A stretch of 64,000 nt of DNA from JAATGI01 sp036510675 (GCA_036510675.1 DATCDN010000104.1:13959-77958); one strand, 5' to 3'; numbered from the stretch's first letter, positions 7,707 to 16,790 are shown. The notes: generated from the sequence alone by a model not told the origin. Program-made: numbers and translations.

Positions 7707-7970
7707 GTGAAACAGTGGAAACTACAGGACGCCAAGGCCCGGTTCAGCGAGTGCGTCGAGCAATGTATCAAGGAGGGGCCGCAAATGATCACCCGGCGCG
7801 GCACCCCCACCGCCGTGTTGGTGCCAGTGAGCGAGTGGGAGCTTCTGCAGAAATCGCGCAAGCCGACGCTGAAGGAATTGCTGCTCACGGATTGGGCGCG
7901 CTTCGACGATTTGCCGATCCCGAAACGTGGCAGTTGGAAACATCGCCCGCCGCCCAATTTCGACGATTGA
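7707..7970 (+). CDS. Type II antitoxin, Phd/YefM family
   Basis: The antitoxin has 87 residues. The N-terminal Phd/YefM DNA-binding fold (KQWKLQDAKARFSECVEQC...ITRRGTPTAVLVPVSEWELL, about residues 2-50) is followed by a C-terminal toxin-wrapping tail rich in Pro and basic residues. It should neutralise the PIN-domain RNase encoded 10 nt downstream and repress its own promoter at the palindrome at 7672-7695. AGGAGGTGATCGC precedes the ATG. Phd-type antitoxins paired with PIN toxins are a common mixed combination. Confidence 0.9.
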   Translation: MKQWKLQDAKARFSECVEQCIKEGPQMITRRGTPTAVLVPVSEWELLQKSRKPTLKELLLTDWARFDDLPIPKRGSWKHRPPPNFDD

Positions 7971-7980
7971 GCGTTGAGTC

Positions 7981-8385
7981 ATGTACCTGCTCGATACCAA
8001 CGTCCTCTCGGAGCTGCGGCGCTCGCGGCCGCACGGCGCCGTGCTCGCATGGCTCCGCACCGTCGAGGAAAATCAAATCTCGATTTCCGCGATGACCATC
8101 TTCGAATTGCAGGTCGGCGTGGAACGGACCCGGCACGGCAATCCAGACAAGGCCGCCGAGATCGACGCATGGATCGGCCGTGCCATCGAAACGTTTCGGG
8201 TCATCGATCTCGATCCGCCGATTTCACGCATCGCCGCCAAGTTGCTGCACGGACAGTCACCGGACTTGCAGGAAGACGGTTTCATCGCCGCCACCGCACT
8301 CGTCCATAATCTCACCGTGGTGACGCGAACCGTGCGCGACTTCGCGCATTTCGACGTGCCGATGTTCGATCCGTTCAAGAGTTAG
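7981..8385 (+). CDS. vapC: PIN-domain toxin ribonuclease (VapC/FitB-like)
   Basis: The 134-residue toxin has the PIN-domain acidic residues of a Mg-dependent RNase: Asp5 in LLDTNVLSE, Glu42 in TIFELQVG, Asp99 in LQEDGFIAATA and Asp120 in TRTVRDF. It resembles FitB/VapC plant-associated and rhizobial toxins that cut tRNA or rRNA. It is preceded by its Phd-type antitoxin, with a short spacer. Its last 11 bases overlap the 3' end of the convergent ArsR-type gene. The exact RNA target is unknown. Confidence 0.9.
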   Translation: MYLLDTNVLSELRRSRPHGAVLAWLRTVEENQISISAMTIFELQVGVERTRHGNPDKAAEIDAWIGRAIETFRVIDLDPPISRIAAKLLHGQSPDLQEDGFIAATALVHNLTVVTRTVRDFAHFDVPMFDPFKS

Positions 8386-9088
8386 ACATCGCCAACGCCG
8401 ACACCGGGATGCCCAGCCGCTGTGGCAATTCCCGGCGCCCGAGCGGCGTGAGCTGGACGATTCGTGATTGCGCCGAGCGCCGCAGCCAACCCAATTCGCC
8501 GAGCCGCGCCAGCAAGGCGGCGCCGAGCGGGCCCGCGAGATGGTGGCGCCGCTCGGTCCAGTCGAGACATTGCCGCGCCACCCCGTGACGCGTCGGCCGC
8601 AACGCGCCGGCATCGATGCCGAGCGCCCCGAACCAGTCGCGGCCCGGCGCCGTCAGCGCATAGCGCTTGTCCGCCTCCGGCACCAAAAAATCACGGTCCT
8701 CGAGCGTATGGGCGATCGCCACGCCAAGCCGCCCGGCGAGATGATCGTAACACCGCCGCGCCTCGCGTAGCTCCTGCGCCTCGGCGCTCAAGGCCCGGCG
8801 GCGGACCGGCGACGCCGGGCCAAACCCGGCGAGGCTCTCCAGAATCGCGGCGATCTCGCCACCGGCGAGACGATAATAGCGATGCCGACCCTCGGGCTCG
8901 ACCGTGAGGAAGCCGCCATCGACCAGTTTCGCCAGATGCGCGCTCGCGGTTTGCGCGGTGATCCCCGCCGCATAGGCCAGTTCGCCCGCCAGCAAGGCGC
9001 CGCCATCCAATAGCACGCCGAGCATGGCGGCTCGTGCCGGATCGCCGATCAGCGCGCCGGCGGCGGCCAGATTGGGTGCTCGCTCCAT
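8375..9088 (-). CDS. ArsR-family winged-helix transcriptional regulator
   Basis: The 237-residue regulator has an N-terminal ArsR winged helix (about 8-80; LIGDPARAAMLGVLLDGGALLAGELAYAAGITAQTASAHLAKLVDGGFL is the helix-turn-helix region, then a basic wing EPEGRHRYYRL). A long C-terminal extension of about 150 residues follows. No CxC metal-binding motif is present, so it is not a classical arsenic sensor; it is of the longer ArsR type often found next to efflux or metabolic genes. It is divergent from a DHA2-family MFS pump, with a small inverted repeat between them, so it probably controls that pump. Confidence 0.85.
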   Translation of the reverse strand: MERAPNLAAAGALIGDPARAAMLGVLLDGGALLAGELAYAAGITAQTASAHLAKLVDGGFLTVEPEGRHRYYRLAGGEIAAILESLAGFGPASPVRRRALSAEAQELREARRCYDHLAGRLGVAIAHTLEDRDFLVPEADKRYALTAPGRDWFGALGIDAGALRPTRHGVARQCLDWTERRHHLAGPLGAALLARLGELGWLRRSAQSRIVQLTPLGRRELPQRLGIPVSALAMSNS

Positions 9089-9094
9089 ACTTCG

Positions 9095-9110
9095 ATGTTA
9101 GACGAAACAT
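9095..9110. promoter_or_regulatory. Candidate operator between the ArsR regulator and the MFS pump
   Basis: ATGTT (9095-9099) and AACAT (9106-9110) form a 5-bp inverted repeat with a 6-nt spacer. It lies 7 nt upstream of the regulator start, in the divergent gap of 74 nt. The arms are short, so this is tentative. Confidence 0.35.
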
Positions 9111-9162
9111 TCCGCCGGCGCCATGCCCATTTCAAGCCTCGGCACGAAGCAGGAGGCAGTAC

Positions 9163-10527
9163 ATGGCAGACCGCGACCGGCCCGGCGTCACCCTGATCGT
9201 GACGTGCATTTCGTACATCGTCGTCATTCTCGACACCTCGATCGTCAATGTCGCGCTGGAGCGGATCGGCGGCGGTCTCCACGCGGATACCGCCGGGCTG
9301 CAATGGGTGGTGAACGCCTATACGCTGATCTTCGCCAGCCTGTTGCTGACCGGTGGCACGCTGGGCGACCGCTGGGGTGCGCGACGGGTCTATCTGCTGG
9401 GCATGGCGATCTTCGCCGCCGCCTCGGCGGCCTGCGCCGCGGCGCCCTCGCTGCCGCTGCTGGTGGCGGCGCGGGCGGTGCAGGGTATCGGCGCGGCGCT
9501 GGTGGTGCCGAATTCGCTGGTGATGCTCAACGGCGCCTATGCCGATGCGGGCGCGCGGAAGCGGGCGGTCGGCATTTTCGCCGGCGGCGGCGGCATCGCC
9601 TTGGCGTCGGGGCCGCTGGCCGGTGGCGCGCTGATCGCGCTGTTCGGCTGGCGCGCGATCTTTTTCGTCAACCTGCCGATCTGCCTCGCCGGCATGGCGC
9701 TGGCATGGCGGTTGCGCGATCGCGGGCCGGCCTCGCGCCGCGCCTTCGACCCGGCGGGACAGGTCGCCGCCATCGTCACGCTGGCCGCGCTCGCCGCCGG
9801 CTTGATCGAGGGCCGCGCCCTCGGCTGGTGGTCGCCCGCGACACTCGGGATTTTCGCCACCGCGCTGGCCGGCCTCGCCGTGTTTCTGCGCGTCGAGAGC
9901 CGCGTTGCCGAGCCGATGGTGCCGCTGGCGATTTTACGCCGCCCCGCGATTGCCGCGAGCGCGGCCGTCGCGTTGGTGATGACCTTCTGTCTGTTTGGCC
10001 TGATCTTCATCCTGAGCCTTTATTTTCAACAGATCCGGCTCGACAGCCCGCTGGCCGCGGGCGCCGCCTTGCTGCCGACGACGGCGAGCGTCACCGTCAC
10101 CAATCTTCTCTCGGGCCGTCTCGGCGGCCGCTATGGCACGCGATTGCCGATCCTGCTCGGGCTGGGCGCCGCGGTGCTCGGCTTCCTGTGCCTGCTGCCG
10201 CTCGGCCCCAACGTCGCCTATGCCTGGCTGGTCGGACCACTGCTGGCGCTCGGCGTCGCGGGCGGGCTGGTGACGCCGGCGGTGACCTCGTCGCTGATGG
10301 AAGCGGCCGCCGGCTTCGAGCCGGGCCTCGCCTCGGGCGTGCTCAACGCGGCGCGGCAGATCGGCACGGTGCTGGGCGTGGCGCTGCTCGGCACCCTGAT
10401 CGCGGACCGGGCGACCTTCATGTCCGGCATGCGCTGGGATATGGCGATCGCCGCGACGGTCTCGCTCGCGGCCGGGATCGCGGCGCTGCGCTGGCTACCG
10501 GCGGGCACGATCATCACCGAGGCTTGA
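9163..10527 (+). CDS. DHA2-family MFS multidrug efflux transporter
   Basis: The 454-residue inner-membrane proton antiporter is of the 14-TM DHA2 type (EmrB/QacA-like). TM1 carries ILDTSIVNVALERI (motif D1, the LDxTxVNVALP signature). The loop GGTLGDRWGARRVYLLG is MFS motif A (residues about 62-78). The LASGPLAGGALIALFGWRAIFFVNLP stretch covers motif C and the family's WRWIFxINLP signature. The ATG at 9163 has AGGAGG 6 nt upstream; a longer frame from 9034 has no support. It is divergent from an ArsR regulator that likely represses it. The drug or metabolite substrate is unknown. Confidence 0.9.
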   Translation: MADRDRPGVTLIVTCISYIVVILDTSIVNVALERIGGGLHADTAGLQWVVNAYTLIFASLLLTGGTLGDRWGARRVYLLGMAIFAAASAACAAAPSLPLLVAARAVQGIGAALVVPNSLVMLNGAYADAGARKRAVGIFAGGGGIALASGPLAGGALIALFGWRAIFFVNLPICLAGMALAWRLRDRGPASRRAFDPAGQVAAIVTLAALAAGLIEGRALGWWSPATLGIFATALAGLAVFLRVESRVAEPMVPLAILRRPAIAASAAVALVMTFCLFGLIFILSLYFQQIRLDSPLAAGAALLPTTASVTVTNLLSGRLGGRYGTRLPILLGLGAAVLGFLCLLPLGPNVAYAWLVGPLLALGVAGGLVTPAVTSSLMEAAAGFEPGLASGVLNAARQIGTVLGVALLGTLIADRATFMSGMRWDMAIAATVSLAAGIAALRWLPAGTIITEA

Positions 10528-10610
10528 TGATGTCGACTGCAAGTTTCCTGATGGGCGTCGTATCAGACTGGGCCGCAAGCGATGAAAATTCGACTGGACG
10601 GCGATGCGAC

Positions 10611-11369
10611 TTAATTTGCTGGAGTGATAAACCTAATTGGATTTGCGGCGCCTCTAGCGCGATATTCTTCCGGGACACGTCTGTTTACATACAGATTAGC
10701 GATTCTAATTTCAGCTTGTTCTCCTTCAAATCCCGAACGCAACGGGAAATCTTCGTCGAGCCAGGGGAAATAGGCTGGAGTCGCAGGTACCCAACGAGTC
10801 GGTCTAAAAGCACCGACTACTAGACCGCGTCGCTGCGCCAGTACCAGCCGGTAAGCTTCTGCTTTGTTACGATCAATCCGCCAGCAACCCCGAACTGAGT
10901 CGTAGATATTCCTTGTCTCGTCGCTGTAACTCGTCGTGATGTTTATAAGGATGAGGGGTTCCTGGACCTCGAAGGGAGAAGCTGAATATTCCGCGATTAC
11001 CTCCTCAACGTGCCTTACTCCGTAATCGCTGGCGCCATGCCCGCTAACACGGTTTGTTAAGCCGGGATAAGCATCCATGACGGCGGCTTCGATCTGGAAG
11101 GCAATTTTCTCGTCTTCAATTCCGTGTCGATGGATAACGTGAGCCACTTGAAGTCCTGCGCTCGTAATCTCCTTGATGCGTTGGAGCTTTAGATCAGCAG
11201 CGTCTTCATCGCCAGATTTTTTCTTCAAAGCGCCGGTGGCGTGTTGAAAAATACGGTTCCGTTTGCCCTTTCCAACATAGAAAGTCTGACCATCCCGGGG
11301 ATCGATCAAACGATAGACGTAAAACTTGAGGCGCTCGGCCACCTCATTTGGAAAGTTTATTCGCACCAT
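10611..11369 (-). CDS. GIY-YIG (LEM-3-like) nuclease-domain protein
   Basis: The 252-residue protein has an N-terminal GIY-YIG fold of the LEM-3-like type (about 14-110): FYVYRLIDPRDGQTFYVGKG is the paired YxY/YVG motif, then the arginine-helix residues KRNRIFQH. IEAAVMDAY near residue 90 carries the metal-binding glutamate, and LTNRVSGHGA follows. The C-terminal half has a second conserved module (RGCWRIDRNKAEAYRLVLA...VVGAFRPTRWVPATPAYFP), often seen in restriction- or defence-linked nucleases of unknown role. Base composition is visibly lower in GC than its neighbours, with many AT-ending codons, suggesting recent acquisition. It starts 4 nt after the prpE stop, with no clear ribosome site. 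Function unknown. Confidence 0.8.
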   Translation of the reverse strand: MVRINFPNEVAERLKFYVYRLIDPRDGQTFYVGKGKRNRIFQHATGALKKKSGDEDAADLKLQRIKEITSAGLQVAHVIHRHGIEDEKIAFQIEAAVMDAYPGLTNRVSGHGASDYGVRHVEEVIAEYSASPFEVQEPLILINITTSYSDETRNIYDSVRGCWRIDRNKAEAYRLVLAQRRGLVVGAFRPTRWVPATPAYFPWLDEDFPLRSGFEGEQAEIRIANLYVNRRVPEEYRARGAANPIRFITPAN

Positions 11370-11373
11370 TTTT

Positions 11374-13278
11374 TTACCCCGCCGCTTTCGCCAGCCCCGC
11401 TTGCCGCAGATGGGCCGTGATCTCGTCGAGGATCGCGGGATCGTCGATGGTCGCCGGGACCTTGTAGTCCTCGCCGTCGGCGATGTGGCGCATGGTGCCG
11501 CGCAGGATTTTCCCCGAGCGGGTCTTGGGCAGGCGCTGCACCACCAGTGCGTCGCGCAGGCTGGCCACCGCGCCGATCCGCGCGCGGATCAGCGCCAGCA
11601 CCTCGCGCGACACCACCTCATGCGGGGTATTGGTGCCGGCTTTCAGCACGATGAAGCCGAGCGGCACCTGGCCCTTGAGCGGGTCGGCGATGCCGATGAC
11701 CGCGCATTCGGCGACATCCCGGTGCGCCGCCACCACTTCCTCCATGGCGCCGGTGGAGAGGCGATGACCGGCGACGTTGATGACATCGTCGGTGCGGGTC
11801 ATGACATAGACATAGCCGTCTTCGTCAATATAGCCGGCATCGGCGGTGGCGTAGTAGCCGGGGAATTCGGTGAGATAGGCGTCGATGAACCGCTGGTCGG
11901 CGTTCCACAGCGTCGGCGACGAACCGGGCGCCAGCGGCAGCTTCATGCAGATGGCGCCAATTTCGCCCGGCTTCATGTCGTTGCCCTGGGGGTCGAGCAC
12001 ATGCAGATCCCAGCCCGGCACCGGCTTCGTTACCGAGCCATGCTTCACCGGCAAGCGGCCGAGCCCGACGCAATTGCCGGCCATCGGCCAGCCGGTCTCG
12101 GTCTGCCACCAATGGTCGATCACCGGAATGCCCAGTTGCTGCTCGGCCCAGGCGATGGTCGGCGGATCGCAGCGCTCCCCCGCCAGGAACAGCGTCGCGA
12201 GGCTGGCGCGGTCATAGTCGCGGATCAGCTTGCCGTCGGGATCGTCGCGCCTGATCGCACGGAATGCGGTCGGCGCGGTGAAGATGGCGTTGATCTTGTG
12301 GTCCCGGACCAGGCGCCAATAGGCGCCGGCATCGGGGGTGCCGACCGGCTTCCCCTCATACAGCACGGTGGTCAGACCATAAAGCAGCGGGCCATAGACG
12401 ATATAGGAATGACCGACCACCCAGCCGACATCGGAGCCGGCCATAAACACCTGGCCCGGTTCCATGCCGAAGAAATATTTCATCGACCAGGCCAGCGCGA
12501 CCGCGTGCCCGCCATTGTCGCGGATGATGCCCTTGGGCACGCCGGTGGTGCCCGAGGTGTAGAGCACATAAAGCGGATCGGTTGCCGCGACCGAGACGCA
12601 ATCCGCCGGCGGCGCGGCCGCCACCGCCTCCCGCCAGTCGAGATCGCGGCCCGCGATCATGGTCGCGGGTCCCTGCGGCCGCTGGAGGATCAGGCAATGG
12701 TCCGGCTTGTGCGCCGATAGCTCGATGCCCTGATCCAGCAGCGGCTTATAGGCGATGATTCGGTTGACCTCGATGCCGCAAGACGCCGACAGCACCAGCT
12801 TGGGCTTCGCGTCCTCGATGCGCGCCGCCAGCTCGGCGCCGGCGAAGCCGCCGAACACCACGGAATGGATGGCGCCGATGCGCGCGCAGGCCAGCATCGC
12901 CATCGCCGCCTCCGGCACCATCGGCATATAGATGACGACGCGATCACCGGCCGCGACCCCAAGCGCGCTGATGGCGCCCGCCAGCCGCGCCGTCTCCTCG
13001 GTTAGCTCGGCATAGGTATAGCGCCGGACCTGGTTGGTGACCGGGCTGTCGTAGATCAGCGCGATGCGCTCGCCATGGCCGGCGGCGACATGGCGGTCGA
13101 GCGCGTTGTAGCAGGTGTTGAGCCGCCCGCCGGTGAACCAGCGATAAAAGGGCGGACGGCTATCGTCGAACACCCGGTCCCAGCGCCGGTCCCAATCGAT
13201 CATCGCCGCCGCCTCGGCCCAGAACCCTTCCGGGTCGGTCAGCGAACGGCAATAGACCTCTTCATAGCGGCTGGACAT
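11374..13278 (-). CDS. prpE: Propionyl-CoA synthetase (propionate-CoA ligase)
   Basis: The 634-residue AMP-forming ligase activates propionate (and probably acetate) to the CoA thioester via an acyl-adenylate. Motif A3 YTSGTTGVPKG lies near residue 235, the DHWWQTETGWP motif near 395, and the C-terminal PKTRSGKILRG carries the adenylation lysine Lys590. The N-terminus (SRYEEVYCRSLTDPEGFWAEAAAMIDWDRRWDRVFDDSRPP region) and the length are more like PrpE than Acs (about 650 residues). The ATG at 13278 has AGGGAAA upstream; an upstream in-frame start at 13311 is less likely. Propionyl-CoA made here could feed methylmalonyl-CoA routes, consistent with mch at 49583-50644. Acs is the main alternative. 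Confidence 0.85.
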   Translation of the reverse strand: MSSRYEEVYCRSLTDPEGFWAEAAAMIDWDRRWDRVFDDSRPPFYRWFTGGRLNTCYNALDRHVAAGHGERIALIYDSPVTNQVRRYTYAELTEETARLAGAISALGVAAGDRVVIYMPMVPEAAMAMLACARIGAIHSVVFGGFAGAELAARIEDAKPKLVLSASCGIEVNRIIAYKPLLDQGIELSAHKPDHCLILQRPQGPATMIAGRDLDWREAVAAAPPADCVSVAATDPLYVLYTSGTTGVPKGIIRDNGGHAVALAWSMKYFFGMEPGQVFMAGSDVGWVVGHSYIVYGPLLYGLTTVLYEGKPVGTPDAGAYWRLVRDHKINAIFTAPTAFRAIRRDDPDGKLIRDYDRASLATLFLAGERCDPPTIAWAEQQLGIPVIDHWWQTETGWPMAGNCVGLGRLPVKHGSVTKPVPGWDLHVLDPQGNDMKPGEIGAICMKLPLAPGSSPTLWNADQRFIDAYLTEFPGYYATADAGYIDEDGYVYVMTRTDDVINVAGHRLSTGAMEEVVAAHRDVAECAVIGIADPLKGQVPLGFIVLKAGTNTPHEVVSREVLALIRARIGAVASLRDALVVQRLPKTRSGKILRGTMRHIADGEDYKVPATIDDPAILDEITAHLRQAGLAKAAG

Positions 13279-13385
13279 GGCGATTTCCCTACGGCGATGA
13301 TGCCCGATCATGCGGCAAGGGAATACCGTTTGCCAAGCAAACCGCTCAGCTAAGGGGACCTAATCGGAATGGGAGCAGAGAAACG

Positions 13386-13553
13386 CTAAGGCGCGTGTTC
13401 CATGGAGACGATTTCGTCTTTGATGCGGAGCTTTTGCCGCTTCAAGTCGGCGACGAGATCGATATTGGGCAGGGGGCGGTGGGTTTCACTATCGATGGCG
13501 TGCTCCAGGCTGCGATGTTGAGCCCGGAGGGACTCGATCCGATCGTCTAGCAT
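13386..13553 (-). CDS. DUF465 (YdcH-like) small coiled-coil protein
   Basis: This 55-residue, highly charged helical protein matches the DUF465/YdcH family, common as one or several short copies in alphaproteobacteria. The signature runs LDDRIESLRAQHRSLEHAID, then LPNIDLVADLKRQKLRIKDEI, predicted as a two-helix hairpin. AGGAGG lies 7 nt before the chosen ATG; another ATG is 3 nt upstream (13556). It follows mutY on the same strand after 52 nt. Function unknown. Confidence 0.85.
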   Translation of the reverse strand: MLDDRIESLRAQHRSLEHAIDSETHRPLPNIDLVADLKRQKLRIKDEIVSMEHAP

Positions 13554-13605
13554 CATGGCTCCTCCTGATCTGGTTGGACAGGTTGAGGCACCGAACGCGC
13601 CGATG

Positions 13606-14703
13606 TTAGCGCCGATCCCGCTCGGCCGCCAAGCGGCTTGTCGCCTGCGCGACATGGGCCGCCACTTTTTTCATTAAGGTCGGCAAAGCGAGATCGGCGA
13701 AACGCTCGGGCATGGCGGCAATAAAGCCCTCATGGTTAACGATTGGAGCGGTTCCAATCCACACCTCAAGCGCCAGATCGAAATGGGTAAAACCGTGACG
13801 CACCCGCCCCGGCAGCTTCCGCCAAACACCCGTTACCGGGGAAAATTTGGTTATTTCCTCGGGCGCGATCCACGGCGTCTCGCGCCACGGCGTCGAGGGA
13901 AACTCCATCATCCCGCCCAGCAGCCCGTCATTCGGGCGCCGGCGCAGCAGCACCGCGCCATCATCCCGCACCGCCCAGAAGACGATGCCGTGGCGTTGCG
14001 GCTTGGCCTTTTTCGGCTTCTGGCGCGGCAATTCCTCGGCGATGCCGCGCGCCCGGGCCCGGCACGCCTCGCGCCACGGACAAAGCGCGCAGGCCGGGCG
14101 GCGTGGCGTGCAGATGGTGGCGCCGAGATCCATCGCCGCCTGCGCATAATCACCGGACCGCGTGGCCGGGGTCAGGGTCGCGGCGAGCGCGCGGATGGTT
14201 TCCTTGGCGCCGGGCAGCGGCGCCTCGACGGCGAATAGCCGCGCCACCACCCGCTCGATATTGCCGTCGAGCGGCGTCGCCGGGATATCGAAGGCGACCG
14301 CCGCGATCGCCGCCGCGGTATAGGCGCCGATGCCGGGCAGATCGCGTAGCGCCGCCTCGTCGCGCGGAAATTCGCCGCCATGCCGCTCGGCCACGACACG
14401 GGCGCAGGCATGGAGATTGCGCGCCCGCGCGTAATAGCCCAGCCCCTGCCATTCATGCAGCACATCGTCCAGCGGCGCCGCCGCCAGCGCGTGCACATCG
14501 GGCCAGCGCGCCAGGAAGGTCGCGAAGCGCGGCCCGACCGTGGCGACGGTGGTCTGCTGCAGCATGATCTCGCTGAGCCAGACGCGATAGGGATCGGGCA
14601 CCACGCCCGGCGGCGACCGCCACGGCAGGTCGCGGCGGTGCCGGTCGTACCAGGCGAGCAACGCCGTTGCTAAGTCGGGCGATGAATTTTTTTGTACCGC
14701 CAT
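13606..14703 (-). CDS. mutY: A/G-specific adenine DNA glycosylase MutY
   Basis: MutY (365 residues) removes adenine mispaired with 8-oxoguanine. The catalytic glutamate is Glu45 in SEIMLQQTTV. The helix-hairpin-helix LPGIGAYTA lies at 122-130, followed by the catalytic Asp146 in LDGNIERV. The [4Fe-4S] cluster ligands are Cys198, Cys205, Cys208 and Cys214 in the usual C-x6-C-x2-C-x5-C spacing. A C-terminal NUDIX-like domain (about 235-350, FWAVRDDGAVLLRRRPNDGLLGGMMEFP) recognises 8-oxoG. The length is normal. Upstream lies a long gene-poor stretch with palindromic repeats. Confidence 0.96.
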   Translation of the reverse strand: MAVQKNSSPDLATALLAWYDRHRRDLPWRSPPGVVPDPYRVWLSEIMLQQTTVATVGPRFATFLARWPDVHALAAAPLDDVLHEWQGLGYYARARNLHACARVVAERHGGEFPRDEAALRDLPGIGAYTAAAIAAVAFDIPATPLDGNIERVVARLFAVEAPLPGAKETIRALAATLTPATRSGDYAQAAMDLGATICTPRRPACALCPWREACRARARGIAEELPRQKPKKAKPQRHGIVFWAVRDDGAVLLRRRPNDGLLGGMMEFPSTPWRETPWIAPEEITKFSPVTGVWRKLPGRVRHGFTHFDLALEVWIGTAPIVNHEGFIAAMPERFADLALPTLMKKVAAHVAQATSRLAAERDRR

Positions 14704-15131
14704 CGATGCAATGAACCATCAAGCCGCACCGGACAAAAGCCCCCACCCAACCCTCCCCGTAAAACGGGGGAGGGCCTCCGCGCCGCGCACTTCTTAACCC
14801 TCCCCCGCCTGCGGGGGCCGCATTGATGACGACCATATGGCCACCGCACGAAAGCGTAATCCCGTCTGTCGTAACATTGATGAAGGCGGTGCCGTCCATC
14901 GTTTGAACCAGGGCGCCGGCGAGCCCCGTGACGACCTGCCCCGTGACCACGACAACCGTGCATGGCAGCGATTTTGCCGAGCCGCTGCCAGAAGTTTTAC
15001 GCCTGCTGGTCTAACCAGCGGTTGAGAGAGCGGTCGAGCGGCGTCTTTTGGACGTTGGAAGCCACGGGCACCCGCTATCGACAAGTTGACGCTTCCAGTG
15101 GCAGGGTTAGAGAAATCGGAGGGTGGAGGAA
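14704..15131. other. Gene-poor spacer with palindromes and a possible gene remnant
   Basis: This 428-bp stretch carries a pair of GC-rich palindromes (about 14737-14820). On the minus strand around 14830-14990 a short frame reads like part of a beta-rich protein (TVVVVTGQVV, GTAFINVTTDGITLSCGG, HMVVINA) and then runs into a palindrome. It may be a remnant of a larger gene. No function is assigned. The right end is the leader of the PDZ gene (GGAGGG at 15118). Confidence 0.4.
14737..14820. repeat. Intergenic palindrome pair, CTCCC/GGGAG family
   Basis: Two hairpins: CCCTCCCCGT...ACGGGGGAGGG (14751-14774) and CCCCCGC-CT-GCGGGGG (14802-14817). The flanking text CCCACCCAACCCTCCCC is the reverse complement of the text at 16731-16749, so the two loci carry the same element in opposite orientation. 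Confidence 0.75.
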
Positions 15132-16587
15132 ATGTTCAGAAAGCTCGCGGGCGCCATCCTTATTGCCGGCTTGGCGCTTGCCGTTTTTAGTGAAAAATCA
15201 TCCGCCCAAGAATGGTTCAAAATAAGCGGTTATGCAGAACACCCGATTCGGTATGTAGACGCACATCAAAAGAGACGGATCAATTTCACAAATCCGCATC
15301 TTAGAAGACTTCGACATGAAGGACGAGAACGGGAAGCCATACGTTTTTGGGCCTGCCGAGACCCCATTTTTATCCAGAATATTTACAATGCAATTCGACT
15401 GCGAAACTTCACAAAATCGCCTGATTGAAGATCACTTTTTTTCAAAAAACATGGGGGATGGTACTGTTGTCGATTTAGGAAATAAACAAACCACTGGCTG
15501 GATCGGCACCGTAGGTGGAACAGCACCTACACTACAGTCAATTGCCTGCGGTAAAGCTCCGCTGCCAGCGGACCATAATCGAACAGAGTCCGGGATCAAT
15601 CACTCTGCCCTTGGGATAAAAATCCAAGAAGTTACAAAAAATATCGCGGAGTATCTGGGGCTGCCTTACCCCACAGGGGCAATGATTGTCTCGGTCAATG
15701 ACAATAGCCCCGCTGCGGCTGCCGGATTCCGGCAGGGCGATGTCATCCTATCGTACAACGGTCATCATGTAGTCCGCTGGGTTGATCTTCCCCCGATGGT
15801 TGAAAATACCCCGGTAGGTGAGAAATTTACCGTCATCGTCCTACGAAATGGGGGCCAGCTTTCTCTCGAATCTACGATGGCAGCCGCATCGTCAATCAAT
15901 GCGGCCAAGAGGGATAGCAAACCCAACCCTTGGGCTATTTCACCAAATAACCCTCCACCTTCGACACTCCGTCGCGACCCATGTCGCCGTCCAGAAATCC
16001 GCTCGCCGGGCGCAGTGAGTTTGCTCAACAGTAAAATCGGCCAACCATCAGGCCCTTCAAAGCGGGTCTCGACCATAGAAGATACCTCCGACGACAATGG
16101 TCCCGGCGACATCAGTTGCCGCGCCACCCTGATGTATTCGGATGGCACCGAAGAATCTGGAAGTCTGTCTTTTTCCGATCCTGGCGCGGATTCGCCAGCC
16201 CTCGTCTATTGGCAGTCGGATTCAGATAAAGCTGAAGCGGAACTAAATCGCCCCGCGTGTGGAACCTCCTACGATGCAAATTGTCGGTGGGATCAGCAAA
16301 TGATCTGCGGAAATTCCACCCCCTCTGATTGCGCCATACTCCAAAGTCGTTTTTCCCAACAATTTGCCGCATGTTTCGCGTATGCAGGCACGGCTATATC
16401 AGTCTTCAATTTTTATTCCATGCGGACATCAAAACTATTCGCGGAAGAATCGCTCTCCCATAGTAGCAGCATGCGAATTGATCTCTTGGACGGACTGATC
16501 AGTAGCGCATATTCTGGCAGGTGGAAAACGGCCAAAGAATTTTCGGATGCCGCCGTACCGCGATGCATGCATGGCAACCCGTTCTAA
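15132..16587 (+). pseudogene. Secreted PDZ-domain protein with surface-adhesin-E-like N-terminus, frameshifted
   Basis: A signal peptide (MFRKLAGAILIAGLALAVFS..., likely cut after SSAQ) is followed by the start of a domain like surface-adhesin protein E. At about 15258-15268 the frame shifts: the sense continues one base later (frame of 15265 onward) as IKRDGSISQIRILEDFDMKD and then runs open to 16587. The downstream part has the rest of that domain (ending SIACGK), a PDZ domain (about 15600-15880; VSVNDNSPAAAAGFRQGDVILSYNG region) and a cysteine-containing C-terminus of unknown type. One extra base (or two lost) explains it; a sequencing error is possible. The region is markedly more AT-rich than its neighbours. 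The ATG has GGAGGG 8 nt upstream. Confidence 0.6.
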
Positions 16588-16713
16588 CTCGTCATCAAAA
16601 GCGCGGGAACGGGAACATTAGTTTTAGGCGCGGGGATAGATACTACGCCAATAATTGTTGGCCCATGAGTTTCCGCCCGGTTGCCGGCTATTGCCGACAT
16701 GTCGAAGCGATGT

Positions 16714-16752
16714 GACTCCCCCGCCTGCGGGGGAGGGTTGGGTGGGGGGCCA
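16714..16752. repeat. Intergenic palindrome, CTCCC/GGGAG family
   Basis: CTCCCCCGC (16716-16724) and GCGGGGGAG (16727-16735) form a 9-bp hairpin followed by GGTTGGGTGGGGGG. It is the same family as 14737-14820, inverted. Confidence 0.75.
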
Positions 16753-16790
16753 GCCACCGGCGCGATATTTCTGATAATCTCCGCACCGCG

